Counted from the stretch's first letter, positions 1-7,615 are shown. The stretch is 9,691 nt of DNA from Planctomycetota bacterium (GCA_030740295.1 JASLXP010000825.1:1-9691); one strand, 5' to 3'. Numbers and translations are program-made. Notes: a model not told the origin generated them from the letters alone.

Positions 1-78
1 AGTCTGATTGCGCTGTTTGAACGGAACTGATATGGAAGCTTGAAGGTGCAGGCAGTCTGCTGATCGGGTCTCAGTTGC

Positions 79-82
79 AGGA
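79..82 (+). promoter_or_regulatory. Ribosome binding site that decides the adenylate kinase start
   Basis: AGGA lies 7 bases before the ATG at 90. The frame is also open from a TTG at 75, but this AGGA falls inside that extension, so it can serve only the ATG. Starting at 90 also puts the first-domain zinc-lid cysteines at residues 130, 133, 150 and 153, the numbering known for Bacillus-type adenylate kinases. Confidence 0.6.
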
Positions 83-89
83 TAACCTC

Positions 90-1490
90 ATGAACATCGT
101 ACTCATCGGGCCGTCGGGCTCAGGAAAGGGTACTTGCGCCACTCAACTTTCTGCCGACCTCGGACTGTCGGTGGTTTCCACTGGCGAGCTGCTGCGGGAA
201 AACCTCGAAGCGCGAGCAGCAGTTGGCTTTCTGGCCAAGAGATACTTCGCTCGCGGTGAGCTCGTCCCTGACGAGATCGTCGATGCAATGGTTGCCGAGA
301 GGCTTTGGAAGGAAAACGAAGCTGAGGGATTTCTTTTCGATGGGTTCCCAAGAACTTTCGGCCAGGCAGAATTTCTTGACCAGCTTCTCGGTGAGCTCGG
401 CGAACAATTGGATGCTGCGATCATTCTCGACGCGCCCGATGATGTGATTGAAGAACGCCTGACTCAACGTCTCGTGTGCCAGACATGCCACGCGCCATAC
501 CATCCTCGCTACAAGCCGCCCGTTTCAGATGGAGTTTGTGATCTGTGCGAGGGTGAGGTGCAGCACCGTCCGGACGATATCCCCGAGATGATCCGGGTTC
601 GGCTCAGGGCCTTCCGAAGGGTTGTCATCCCTGTCGTCGATTATTATGAAAAGTCTGGCCGACTTGCTTACTTCGATGCCCGGGGGGATGTGAAAGAGGT
701 GATCCGTGATGTGAGCGAGGCCATCCACGCACTGAGCCACGAAGATGCAGATAAGGCCACCGGAGAGATTTTTGCCAAGTCTCCAGACGAATGGCTTGCC
801 GATGCCGACAGACCCGAGCCACACGAGAGCTTTGATATTGCGCTCATTGGCGGCCCCGGTTCCGGGAAGGGCACTCAGGCTGAGTTTCTGTCACAGTCTC
901 TCGGTCTTCCGCATATCGCCAGCGGTGACCTGTTTCGCGACAACATAAAGCAGGGAACACGTCTCGGTAACCTGGCGAAGGAGTCCATCAACCAGGGCGC
1001 CCTCGTGCCGGATGATGTCACGGAAGCGATGGTGGAAGAACGGATCTCCCGGCCGGATGCAACGGACGGCTTTATCCTGGACGGTTTCCCAAGAAGCCTT
1101 CCTCAGGCCCTTGCACTCACTGAGATGCTCAGCCTGAAGAATCGGCACTTGGATCTCGTTCTTTACATCCGGGTCTCTGATGAAGAGATCCTGAGGCGGC
1201 TCTCCGGCCGGCAGATATGCCGGGAATGCCAGGCGCCGTTCCACCAGGAATTCCGGCCTCCCAAAACAGAAGGCAAATGTGACGCGTGCGGAGGCGAATT
1301 GTATTGCCGTGATGACGATCACCCGGAGACGATCCGGGCCCGGCTGAAGACATTTCACCAGCACACCGCGCTCACTCTGGCCCACTACCGCTCCGCCGGG
1401 CTGCTTGAAGAAATAGATGGCGAAGGCGACATGGCCGAAGTGACAGAGAGGCTCAAGACACTAATCGAAGGGATGGCTCGCCCTGTCTGA
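90..1490 (+). CDS. adk: Tandem (two-domain) adenylate kinase
   Basis: Adenylate kinase catalyses ATP + AMP = 2 ADP in the cytoplasm. This 466-residue protein is about twice the usual ~215 and holds two full modules. Module 1 (about residues 2-215) has P-loop GPSGSGKGT (7-15), STGELLREN, FDGFPRT and a four-cysteine lid (C130, C133, C150, C153). Module 2 (about 249-465) has P-loop GGPGSGKGT (254-262), ASGDLFRDN, LDGFPRS and lid cysteines C377, C380, C397, C400. The lid arginines (RPDD..E..RVRL; RDDD..E..RARL) occur in both, so both modules look catalytically competent. Module 1 is less canonical: P-loop PSG instead of PGx-type, GELLR instead of GDxxR, and QR where GR is usual before the lid. 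A charged linker (about 217-248) joins them. The gene stands alone, not in the common secY-adk-map setting. Family assignment is secure; the division of labour between modules is unknown. Confidence 0.95.
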   Translation: MNIVLIGPSGSGKGTCATQLSADLGLSVVSTGELLRENLEARAAVGFLAKRYFARGELVPDEIVDAMVAERLWKENEAEGFLFDGFPRTFGQAEFLDQLLGELGEQLDAAIILDAPDDVIEERLTQRLVCQTCHAPYHPRYKPPVSDGVCDLCEGEVQHRPDDIPEMIRVRLRAFRRVVIPVVDYYEKSGRLAYFDARGDVKEVIRDVSEAIHALSHEDADKATGEIFAKSPDEWLADADRPEPHESFDIALIGGPGSGKGTQAEFLSQSLGLPHIASGDLFRDNIKQGTRLGNLAKESINQGALVPDDVTEAMVEERISRPDATDGFILDGFPRSLPQALALTEMLSLKNRHLDLVLYIRVSDEEILRRLSGRQICRECQAPFHQEFRPPKTEGKCDACGGELYCRDDDHPETIRARLKTFHQHTALTLAHYRSAGLLEEIDGEGDMAEVTERLKTLIEGMARPV

Positions 1491-1506
1491 AAACGCCGGC
1501 CGGTAC

Positions 1507-1537
1507 GCCCTGCCGCAAGCGTGACACTTTGCAGGGC
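1507..1537. other. Small hairpin after the adenylate kinase gene
   Basis: GCCCTGC (1507-1513) and GCAGGGC (1531-1537) form a 7-bp perfect stem with a 17-base loop, 16 bases past the stop codon. No T-run follows, so this is at best a weak or Rho-assisted terminator, or an outlying part of the palindromic repeat that begins at 1540. Confidence 0.3.
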
Positions 1538-1539
1538 AA

Positions 1540-1820
1540 GTAGGCCAAGACGATGACATTTTGACGGATTCAGGGGCGAAGCTCCGACCGTTTGCCTAGC
1601 CCAGCCCAACGGGCTGGGTGGATTGGTACAAAGATTTGAAAAGGGGCAACGCCCCGGCCATTTCTAAGGATGCCATTATTGGGGCAAATGACCGGGGCGT
1701 TGCCCCTAAGGATGACCTGCCCGAAAACCCAGCCCGTTGGGCTGGGCTAGGCAAACGGCCGGGGCTTTGCCCCTGAAAACTGTCATTCGAATCCGTAAAA
1801 TTGCCTTTGTCTCGGCCTAC
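1540..1820. repeat. Composite inverted repeat (REP-like, large palindrome)
   Basis: This element fills most of the 374-base gap between two convergent genes. Outer ends are GTAGGCC (1540-1546) and GGCCTAC (1814-1820). A perfect 32-bp arm pair lies at 1588-1619 and 1727-1758. Each arm is itself a hairpin, CCCAGCCC-AAC-GGGCTGGG (1600-1618 on the left). An inner pair, 1642-1660 and 1689-1707, matches at 18 of 19 positions and contains GGGGC-AAC-GCCCC. Between the outer ends and the arms, both sides carry a CGGATT-type block and a GGGGC..GC(C)CC block, with about 14 extra bases on the right side. It could fold as a long cruciform or be two oppositely oriented copies of one repeat. It carries no convincing gene. 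It probably belongs to a dispersed palindromic family and may also separate the converging transcripts; both points are inference. Confidence 0.75.
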
Positions 1821-1864
1821 TAGCAAGCCAGTGGCCTCATTTCGAATGAACAGGCCCACGACTC

Positions 1865-4042
1865 TCAGGGGGCGAGGACTCGGCTTCGTCCGAGGAGATT
1901 GCGGCTGATGCGGGCGTTATCCGGTACGGACTTCAACCAGAAGCGGACGGTGTCCTTTACGCTGCCGCGGATGAACCAGTTGTGATGGATTTCCGCGGCC
2001 TCGGTCGGTCGGCCGCGGATGACTACCGCATTGTCCTGCGACCGGAACGTGTTGTGGTGAATCTTCACCCATTCCCCGGCGATTTCCGTCCCGTCGCCAC
2101 GGTCTATCCCGCCGTGCATGTCAAAGCTGTGGCCGTTCGACCAGTCAAGGACGACGTTGTAGCGGGCCTCATAGCGAGTGCCGGGCGCGCCGGTGGCGGC
2201 AATCGCGTGGCGATTCCAGTTGAACAGGTTGGCCTCGATGAGCGCTTCGGATTGGTCGAGGCAGACGCCGTAGCCGAGACCATAGCGCTGGTTGTGATGG
2301 AAGTAACAGTGGTGGATTCTTGAGCGTTCGGCACCCTTCATCAGGTAGATGGCCGAGTGACTCCAGCCGGTGAATTCGCAGTTATCCGCTTCGAAGTCCG
2401 GCTGTGAACAGCGAACCGCATCGCAGGTGGGCACTTTGTAGTAATTGTCTTTCTGGCCCCATCGCCAGAGCTGATCAGTGCGGCGTTCCGGATCGGGGCC
2501 GGAGAACCGTAGCCCGGTAAGCCGCACACCTTTTCCTGCGGGTATGAACATCGTGCAGTTCTGGAGCACCTTGCAGAAGAGCAGTCCGCCTTCGGAGTCG
2601 CCCCTTCCCCTGCCGCTGGCCAAGGTGACGCCGCCAGGTATGGAGATGTCTTGCCGGCCTTCCGGCTTGGCCAATGGGCTGAGATCGATGCGGGCGTCGT
2701 CGTCCACATAAACCACCTGGCCGGCTTTCGCCTTCTCGAGGGCGTCCAGTAATTCCTCCAATGTCCGAACCACAAAATCGCGACGGGAGACGTGTCTGCT
2801 GTAATTTGTCCCGCCACCGATGGGGTCGCCCGTCGGGTTCGATTCCGCGCCGAATGTCTCCTTGGATTCCGGATCCGCGCCGGCCGGGGGAATCGGTGGA
2901 ACCAGATGTGTATTCGGTGATGGAGCGCCCGGGGGTGGCATTCGTCCCCAATGGTTGTCTCTGATCCGCACGGTCGCCGGTGGCTCTCTGAGCCAATGCT
3001 CCTCGTAATTGCCGGGCGACAGCCAGAAGCGGACAGACTCTTTCTGATTCCGATGACGGACGAACCAGTTGTTATGAATAGCGGCTTCTTTCGCCGGGCG
3101 CCCGCGAATGACGATAGCGGGGGCTTCCGCGCGAAAAGTGTTGTGATGAATTTTGAACCAGTCACCGGCGACATCCGTGCCGTCGTCCCGCTCTCTCCCG
3201 CCTCGCATATCAAAACAGTGACCTGTGGCCCGGTCCATGAAGAAGTTGTAACGGACTTCGCAGCTTGTGGCCGGCCCTCCGCTTCCTGCGATGGCGTGGC
3301 GGCACCAGTTAAACCGGTTCGCCTCGATCAGTGCATTTCGGGCCTCGTAAAGGAATATCCCGTGCCCTTTACCTTCGCGATAGTTGTGATGAATGTTGTT
3401 GTGGTGGATGTGTGCATCCGTCGCTTTGGGGCCCAGGTAAATGGCGGAATGACCCCACCCCAGCAGTTCGCAGTTGTCGATTTCGAGTTTGGGATGAGCG
3501 CCTTCGATGGCCCTCGCGGTGGCCAGACTGCTTAAAAGGGTTTTTCCCTGGGGCAGCCAGAGCAATCGGCGTTCGGGGTCGGGCCCGCTGAGGCGCAGGC
3601 CAGTGACGCGGGTGCGCTCGCCGCCGGTCAAAAACAGCGGGTCTGTGTGAATCTCCCATGTGTAAAGCAGGGCCCCAGCCGATCCCTCTTTACCGCGTCC
3701 GCTGGCGAGGGTCACTCCTCCCGGGATCACGATTTTTGAATGGCCGGGCGTCTTCAGATCGGGACGCATGTCGATCACTGCGTCGTCATCCACATACACC
3801 ACTTGACCGGCCTTTGCTTTCTTGATCGCCGCAAGCAGTTCATTGAGAGTGCGCACATGAAAATAGCGCTTCTCGACACCCCGTCCGTACCCATTTCCGC
3901 CGCCGATGGGATCGCCAGTGGGATTGGGCTCGGCTCCAAAGGTCTCATCGGGATTGCGTTGGGAGGTCTTCTCTTCGGCGAGCATCAGGCTTGGGCCAGG
4001 GAAGATGAAAAGTAAGGAACTGAAGGTCCAGGAGATTTTCAT
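1865..4042 (-). CDS. Secreted right-handed parallel beta-helix protein with two tandem homologous units
   Basis: This 725-residue protein starts with a signal-peptide-like segment (MKIS, then the hydrophobic stretch FSSLLFIFPGPSLML, then AEEK). Two homologous units follow, about residues 33-366 and 395-718, joined by a Pro-rich linker (about 367-394). Landmarks recur at a near-constant offset of 362-363: ETFGAE (33/395), VYVDDDA (82/444), IPGGVTLASGRG (106/468), RHAIA (248/611), DM(R/H)GG (278/641), IHHNTFR (298/661), VIRGRP (311/674) and VRFWL (337/699). Repeated IHHN-type turns indicate a pectate-lyase-like beta-helix (PbH1 repeats). Such proteins often bind or cleave acidic polysaccharides, and the conserved Asp, His and Arg clusters could form an active site, but none can be assigned. 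No clear Shine-Dalgarno precedes the ATG. It is divergent from the DUF6259-like gene and convergent with the adenylate kinase. The fold is confident; lyase activity is not shown. Confidence 0.85.
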   Translation of the reverse strand: MKISWTFSSLLFIFPGPSLMLAEEKTSQRNPDETFGAEPNPTGDPIGGGNGYGRGVEKRYFHVRTLNELLAAIKKAKAGQVVYVDDDAVIDMRPDLKTPGHSKIVIPGGVTLASGRGKEGSAGALLYTWEIHTDPLFLTGGERTRVTGLRLSGPDPERRLLWLPQGKTLLSSLATARAIEGAHPKLEIDNCELLGWGHSAIYLGPKATDAHIHHNNIHHNYREGKGHGIFLYEARNALIEANRFNWCRHAIAGSGGPATSCEVRYNFFMDRATGHCFDMRGGRERDDGTDVAGDWFKIHHNTFRAEAPAIVIRGRPAKEAAIHNNWFVRHRNQKESVRFWLSPGNYEEHWLREPPATVRIRDNHWGRMPPPGAPSPNTHLVPPIPPAGADPESKETFGAESNPTGDPIGGGTNYSRHVSRRDFVVRTLEELLDALEKAKAGQVVYVDDDARIDLSPLAKPEGRQDISIPGGVTLASGRGRGDSEGGLLFCKVLQNCTMFIPAGKGVRLTGLRFSGPDPERRTDQLWRWGQKDNYYKVPTCDAVRCSQPDFEADNCEFTGWSHSAIYLMKGAERSRIHHCYFHHNQRYGLGYGVCLDQSEALIEANLFNWNRHAIAATGAPGTRYEARYNVVLDWSNGHSFDMHGGIDRGDGTEIAGEWVKIHHNTFRSQDNAVVIRGRPTEAAEIHHNWFIRGSVKDTVRFWLKSVPDNARISRNLLGRSRVLAP
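1889..2860 (-). repeat. Second internal unit of the beta-helix protein
   Basis: This stretch encodes residues 395-718, the C-terminal copy of the duplicated module. It opens with ETFGAESNPTGDPIGGG, one residue different from the opening of the N-terminal copy. Copy-specific differences include DMHGG for DMRGG, and an extra tract around residues 522-548 (RTDQLWRWGQKDNYYKVP and following). Confidence 0.75.
2945..3946 (-). repeat. First internal unit of the beta-helix protein
   Basis: This stretch encodes residues 33-366, the N-terminal copy of the duplicated module, opening with ETFGAEPNPTGDPIGGG. The two units align almost without gaps at the protein level but have clearly diverged, so the duplication is old and not an assembly artefact. 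Confidence 0.75.
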
Positions 4043-4337
4043 TTGGGTGGTTCAGTCTGCCTTGATTCGGCAGGATCCTCGTGGCGTTTTCCTTTCTTTA
4101 CTCAAGGAGCATGAGGGGGCCAGTGCAGAGCTCAACCGGATTTACTCGATTCGGCTAACGATAGAACAGAGCCCTTGTGATTTATGTAGCCAGAGTCGCT
4201 AGACTCGGGCGAGTGTCTCTTCTTTGTCGCCCAGGCGCATGCTACTCACAGACTTCCCTGTCTCTGCTTATGCTCTGCGCCGCCACCGAGCCCGGTGGCA
4301 AGTCAACGAGGAGTTCTTGACAAATGCGAGCACGGTT
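4043..4337. promoter_or_regulatory. Divergent intergenic region, presumed promoters for both flanking genes
   Basis: The beta-helix gene runs left and the DUF6259-like gene runs right from this 295-base segment, so both promoters should lie here if each is transcribed alone. I cannot pick convincing -35/-10 boxes. Visible structure is limited to a short hairpin CTGCC/GGCAG near 4055-4071, the palindrome CTCG-GG-CGAG near 4205-4215, and GAGGAG at 4308-4313. The frame of the downstream gene is open back to a TTG at 4224, but residues encoded there look unlike protein of known type. Confidence 0.35.
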
Positions 4338-6614
4338 ATGGAAATTACTTTCAAACGCGTCGTATCTGTAATCTTCTGCATGATTGTTGCCTGGAGTGAC
4401 TGCAGTATGGGAGAAGAATCAAGACCGGTTGTCATCCAAGACGGTCGCATCGCGCGGTTGATTCTGAACAGTAAGGATCGAGTCCCCTCGAATCACAGGC
4501 AACCACTGTGGTCGCTCGATCTTCTGAGCGCGAAGACAGGCCAGCTTATTACTGTGGACGCTATCCGCGGCGGAGAACAATTCGAGGTCGAACCGATGCG
4601 TGCCGAAGAGAACACCAAGACTCGTTGGCGACTCCGAGAGCGAAAATCAGGAAACGAGGCCGGGGTGGTTGGAACCGAAGTTCTGGTCGCGGATGAGACA
4701 ATTCAGTTTCGCTTTGCCGTCGAATCTCTCTCTCCGGATTACATCGTCGATCGCGTTTGGTATCCCCAGTTTCCCCTTTTGCCTTTGAGCAGGGAGAAGG
4801 AGAAGAATTCCCTGGCCGCGCCGATCGCCTATGGACAGTTGATAGAGGATGTTCATCACGCGCCGATGCGAGACTACGGACGGGGTGATGATCGGATCTC
4901 ATCCATTTATCGAGGCAGGTATCCTTCAAAGTTCTGTGCTCTACAGATGCTGTTCTACTACGAATCGAACGGTGGAATACTATTCATGACGCCAGATCCC
5001 GAGCAGCGTCTGAAAGAATTCATCGTTGACAGAACGAAAGCGGGTCTGCGATTTCGTGGGATCCATTATCCTGCAGGTGATGTTCCGCTGAAGGGTGAGC
5101 TCGAGCTGACATATCCTGTGGAAGTTCGGTGGATCAAGGGTGACTGGTACGACGCGGCCCAGGTGTATCGTCAGTGGGCGTTGAAGCAGTCTTGGGCCAA
5201 GGACGATCTCAAACTATCAAAAAGAGGGGATGTTCCCGATTGGTTCGCTTCCTGCCCGAGTTGGGTTCGCATTCCGCGCGATCCTGGCGTTCCGTGGGAA
5301 GAAAAGACGAAATGGCCGCTGACGTGGGCCGAGGCGGTTGGCGCCCCGATGGGTATCCATTGGTATGGCTGGGATGAGAATGGCGGTCCTGAAAACAAAG
5401 AGTGGCCGAAGCACTTTCCCCCACACCCTCAAGTAGAGGCCCTGCTCGCCAGATATCACGAAGCCGGCCTTCATGCCATGCCTTATCGCAACGCGAGGAT
5501 CGCTGCCATCGATGGCCCGCTCTGGAATCAATACAAGGGCAAAGTCGTTCGCCGGCGTGATGGCGAGATCGCTGCGAAAGAATCCTGGGCATCCTATGGA
5601 ACCAGAGAGCAGGCCGAATCGGCTCGAAACCAAGGCAAACGAACGGTCAGCAGAAAAAGGGGCTCATCCGAGCTCTGGCGCATCTACCATGATTTTGCGC
5701 CGGGCTGCATGGCTGCCCCGGAATGGCGACAGACATTGACAGAGCGGATTTCGCCGTTGGTGACTCAATATGGTTTCGATGCGGTCTATGCGGATCAGGC
5801 GGGTGTCTGGAACATGCGCTGTTTTGAGAAATCACATTCACATACACCGGGCGATCCCGAAGCGTGGCAGGAATCGACTCGTCAGACTTTCAAGGAAATC
5901 TCGCGTGCCTGGCAAAAGGCCGGACGGCCGGGCGCGCTGGTCTCGGAGTATCTCGGCGAAGCCCTGATGCCGTTCATTCATGGAGGGCTGACCGTCAGCC
6001 CAGGCCTCCTCATGAGCCATCGCCCGGCGCCTCTCTTTCCTGCGGTTTATCACGAATACTTCGCCGCCATCGGCTGGAAGGATAACCCCGGTGAACTCCG
6101 CGATCCGGACCTTTATCTTCACCAGCGCATGATGCCCCTGGTCTTCGGCTCACATCTTGGTTGGATCACTTACGCGATACCGAAACTGGTTGAAAAACAC
6201 CCCGGCCTGGTTCGCTGTTACCGGGAAGCCGTTGCATTGCGTCGCCGTTTCCCCTCTGCCCTTGGGACAGGCAAGATGTTGCGTCCGCCAGTCGTCGAGG
6301 GGGTCGAGCTGCGCGCCGCGCCTTCCGCAGCTACAGGCATCAACCCCGTACCCTGGCCGGCAGTGCTCGCAGGATTCTTCCAGGATGAAACGGACGACAG
6401 GCGGGGACTGGCCGTTCTGGCCAACTGGACTCGAAAACATCAGAAGGGAAACTGCGTCATCGATCTTCACGAAATGCCCGGCCGGGTAACGGCGAAGTGG
6501 ATCGATGGTAAATCGCTGGCAACGTTCGAGGAAAACTCGGCGACCGTTCAAATTGATATGCCCCCCTATTCGGTCATGGCCATTCTGTTGGAGGGCCAGG
6601 GAAGCCAACCGTGA
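4338..6614 (+). CDS. Probable exported carbohydrate-active TIM-barrel protein, DUF6259-like
   Basis: From the ATG at 4338 this is 758 residues. The ATG is chosen because it directly yields a signal-peptide-like start (MEITFKRVVSVIFCMIVAW); an in-frame TTG at 4224 would place 38 Arg-rich residues before it. No Shine-Dalgarno sits close to 4338. The N-terminal ~270 residues look like a beta-sandwich, then WYDAAQVYRQWAL leads into a TIM-barrel region with HWYGWDENGG (341-350), GLHAMPYRNARI (377-388), GFDAVYADQ (479-487) and LVSEYLGEAL (534-543); a small beta domain closes the chain. Strand-end Asp and Glu residues (D346, D486, E537 or E541) are candidate catalytic residues of a retaining-type glycosidase, by inference only. 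The overall pattern fits the DUF6259 proteins of polysaccharide-degrading bacteria, recognised from memory. A Lys/Arg-rich insert lies at about 400-446. The Cys in AWSDC has Asp at -1, so a lipoprotein is unlikely. Substrate unknown. Confidence 0.7.
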   Translation: MEITFKRVVSVIFCMIVAWSDCSMGEESRPVVIQDGRIARLILNSKDRVPSNHRQPLWSLDLLSAKTGQLITVDAIRGGEQFEVEPMRAEENTKTRWRLRERKSGNEAGVVGTEVLVADETIQFRFAVESLSPDYIVDRVWYPQFPLLPLSREKEKNSLAAPIAYGQLIEDVHHAPMRDYGRGDDRISSIYRGRYPSKFCALQMLFYYESNGGILFMTPDPEQRLKEFIVDRTKAGLRFRGIHYPAGDVPLKGELELTYPVEVRWIKGDWYDAAQVYRQWALKQSWAKDDLKLSKRGDVPDWFASCPSWVRIPRDPGVPWEEKTKWPLTWAEAVGAPMGIHWYGWDENGGPENKEWPKHFPPHPQVEALLARYHEAGLHAMPYRNARIAAIDGPLWNQYKGKVVRRRDGEIAAKESWASYGTREQAESARNQGKRTVSRKRGSSELWRIYHDFAPGCMAAPEWRQTLTERISPLVTQYGFDAVYADQAGVWNMRCFEKSHSHTPGDPEAWQESTRQTFKEISRAWQKAGRPGALVSEYLGEALMPFIHGGLTVSPGLLMSHRPAPLFPAVYHEYFAAIGWKDNPGELRDPDLYLHQRMMPLVFGSHLGWITYAIPKLVEKHPGLVRCYREAVALRRRFPSALGTGKMLRPPVVEGVELRAAPSAATGINPVPWPAVLAGFFQDETDDRRGLAVLANWTRKHQKGNCVIDLHEMPGRVTAKWIDGKSLATFEENSATVQIDMPPYSVMAILLEGQGSQP

Positions 6615-6657
6615 ATCCACGGCCTTTTCTTTTCGACTGATGTGCGCCCCGAGCAGG

Positions 6658-7515
6658 TTAACGGTTACTGCCCATCTTTGATGCCTTCTCGAGGATGCCG
6701 GGAATGGCCTCCTCCATGATGTCTTTCACATCTTCATATCGAAAGGTCCGCTGCTCGAAAGTACGCTTGTCGAGGGCCCCAAGGAAACGCTGGTCGAACT
6801 CTTTGAAATAGGCCCCGTAGATGTGGTAACTGTCGGCCTGGTGAACGTAACGGCCCAGCTTGATCTTCCTTCCGGACAGTTTCGCGATTTTTCTCGCAAG
6901 CCTCTTCTGCAGGAAAATAAGCGCAAACATATTCATGAACGAAGCCTTGTAAGCGTCATTCGAGCGGAATCTCACATTCGTGTTCAGGTACCATGTGCCA
7001 TCTTCGCCTTCCAGCAGTCTGCACCAGATGCTCTGCAGGCACGCGGGGTCATAGCAGATATTGTCTTCCCAGACTTTCCATGTGATCGCCTGAGCCCGGC
7101 GAGTGTGGGGCGTCTCTGCCAGTTTTTGAGAAATCATTTCGATCTGGTCATGGATGTCCGTCGAACCGGGCAGGGAATACTCAAAAAGCCTCTGGTGGTA
7201 GGTGTACTCCCATCTGGTATCGCCTGAATCATCCGCAGCGTCGCGAACGCAATGGTCCTTTATTCCGTCATTGACCTCCATGACGTATTCCTGGAGGTCT
7301 TCCATCCCGCCCGGAAAATCTTTGTGGATCATTGGCTCGGCCAGAGGATTGGTAACCACGATTGTCATCGAACAGTCCCTGCTTGGCGGATCCTCCGCCT
7401 TGTCGTACTCCGTTCTTACCTCGCAGCCCTGTTCGTGAAGGGCAATCAAGGATTTCTCCCAGGCTTCGGCCAGGCTGTTTCCTTCAACCATCAATACAGG
7501 GATGTTCGCGTTCAT
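6658..7515 (-). CDS. thyA: Divergent thymidylate synthase family protein
   Basis: At 285 residues it has about the usual length of ThyA, which methylates dUMP to dTMP with methylene-tetrahydrofolate. Alignment by eye to E. coli ThyA puts Arg139-Arg140 on R126-R127 (phosphate binding), Trp146 on the Trp seven residues later, Cys159 (DPAC) on catalytic C146 at the same 20-residue spacing, RSND (184-187) on RSxD, and Asn195 on N177, also at identical spacing. His231 and Tyr233 match H207 and Y209. Asn at the N177 position favours dUMP; dCMP hydroxymethylases carry Asp there. Oddities: the histidine after the catalytic Cys is Leu160, Q151 is replaced, there are 5 extra residues between Cys159 and RSND, and the N-terminal half is unlike E. 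coli ThyA. The general form resembles the atypical ThyA of methanogens. No dihydrofolate reductase is adjacent. It is convergent with the DUF6259-like gene, 43 bases apart, and has its own Shine-Dalgarno. Fold confident, exact reaction likely but unproven. Confidence 0.85.
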   Translation of the reverse strand: MNANIPVLMVEGNSLAEAWEKSLIALHEQGCEVRTEYDKAEDPPSRDCSMTIVVTNPLAEPMIHKDFPGGMEDLQEYVMEVNDGIKDHCVRDAADDSGDTRWEYTYHQRLFEYSLPGSTDIHDQIEMISQKLAETPHTRRAQAITWKVWEDNICYDPACLQSIWCRLLEGEDGTWYLNTNVRFRSNDAYKASFMNMFALIFLQKRLARKIAKLSGRKIKLGRYVHQADSYHIYGAYFKEFDQRFLGALDKRTFEQRTFRYEDVKDIMEEAIPGILEKASKMGSNR

Positions 7516-7523
7516 ACAGGGAT

Positions 7524-7527
7524 CTCC
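7524..7527 (-). promoter_or_regulatory. Ribosome binding site of the thymidylate synthase gene
   Basis: On the minus strand GGAG lies 8 bases before the ATG at 7515, the clearest Shine-Dalgarno in the window, and it supports this start. Confidence 0.65.
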
Positions 7528-7615
7528 AGACTTGTTATTTTGCGGCGGTCTTCAGAAAACTCGGTGAGCGCACATGGTAGTGGGCCAGCCTGGTGAGACA
7601 AGCTTCAACTTGACG

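Noticed and set aside
1540..1820. CRISPR array or insertion sequence in the repeat region
   Set aside because: Repeats are inverted and nested rather than evenly spaced direct repeats, and no transposase frame is present.
1834..1857. Stem-loop GGCC..CATT-CGA-AATG..GGCC past the beta-helix stop, as a terminator
   Set aside because: The stem is short and interrupted and there is no T-run on the minus strand.
1596..1859. Open frame of 87 codons on the minus strand inside the palindromic region
   Set aside because: It lies within the inverted repeat and its low-complexity translation reflects the repeat arms; no ribosome site or domain is seen.
2341..3213. Long open frame (290 codons) on the minus strand in a second frame of the beta-helix gene
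   Set aside because: It is a shadow of the real gene: Arg/Pro/Ser-rich translation without motifs, while the main frame has clear repeated motifs and a signal peptide.
4224..4337. N-terminal extension of the DUF6259-like protein from a TTG codon
   Set aside because: The 38 extra residues are Arg-rich and would bury the signal peptide; the ATG at 4338 gives a normal export signal.
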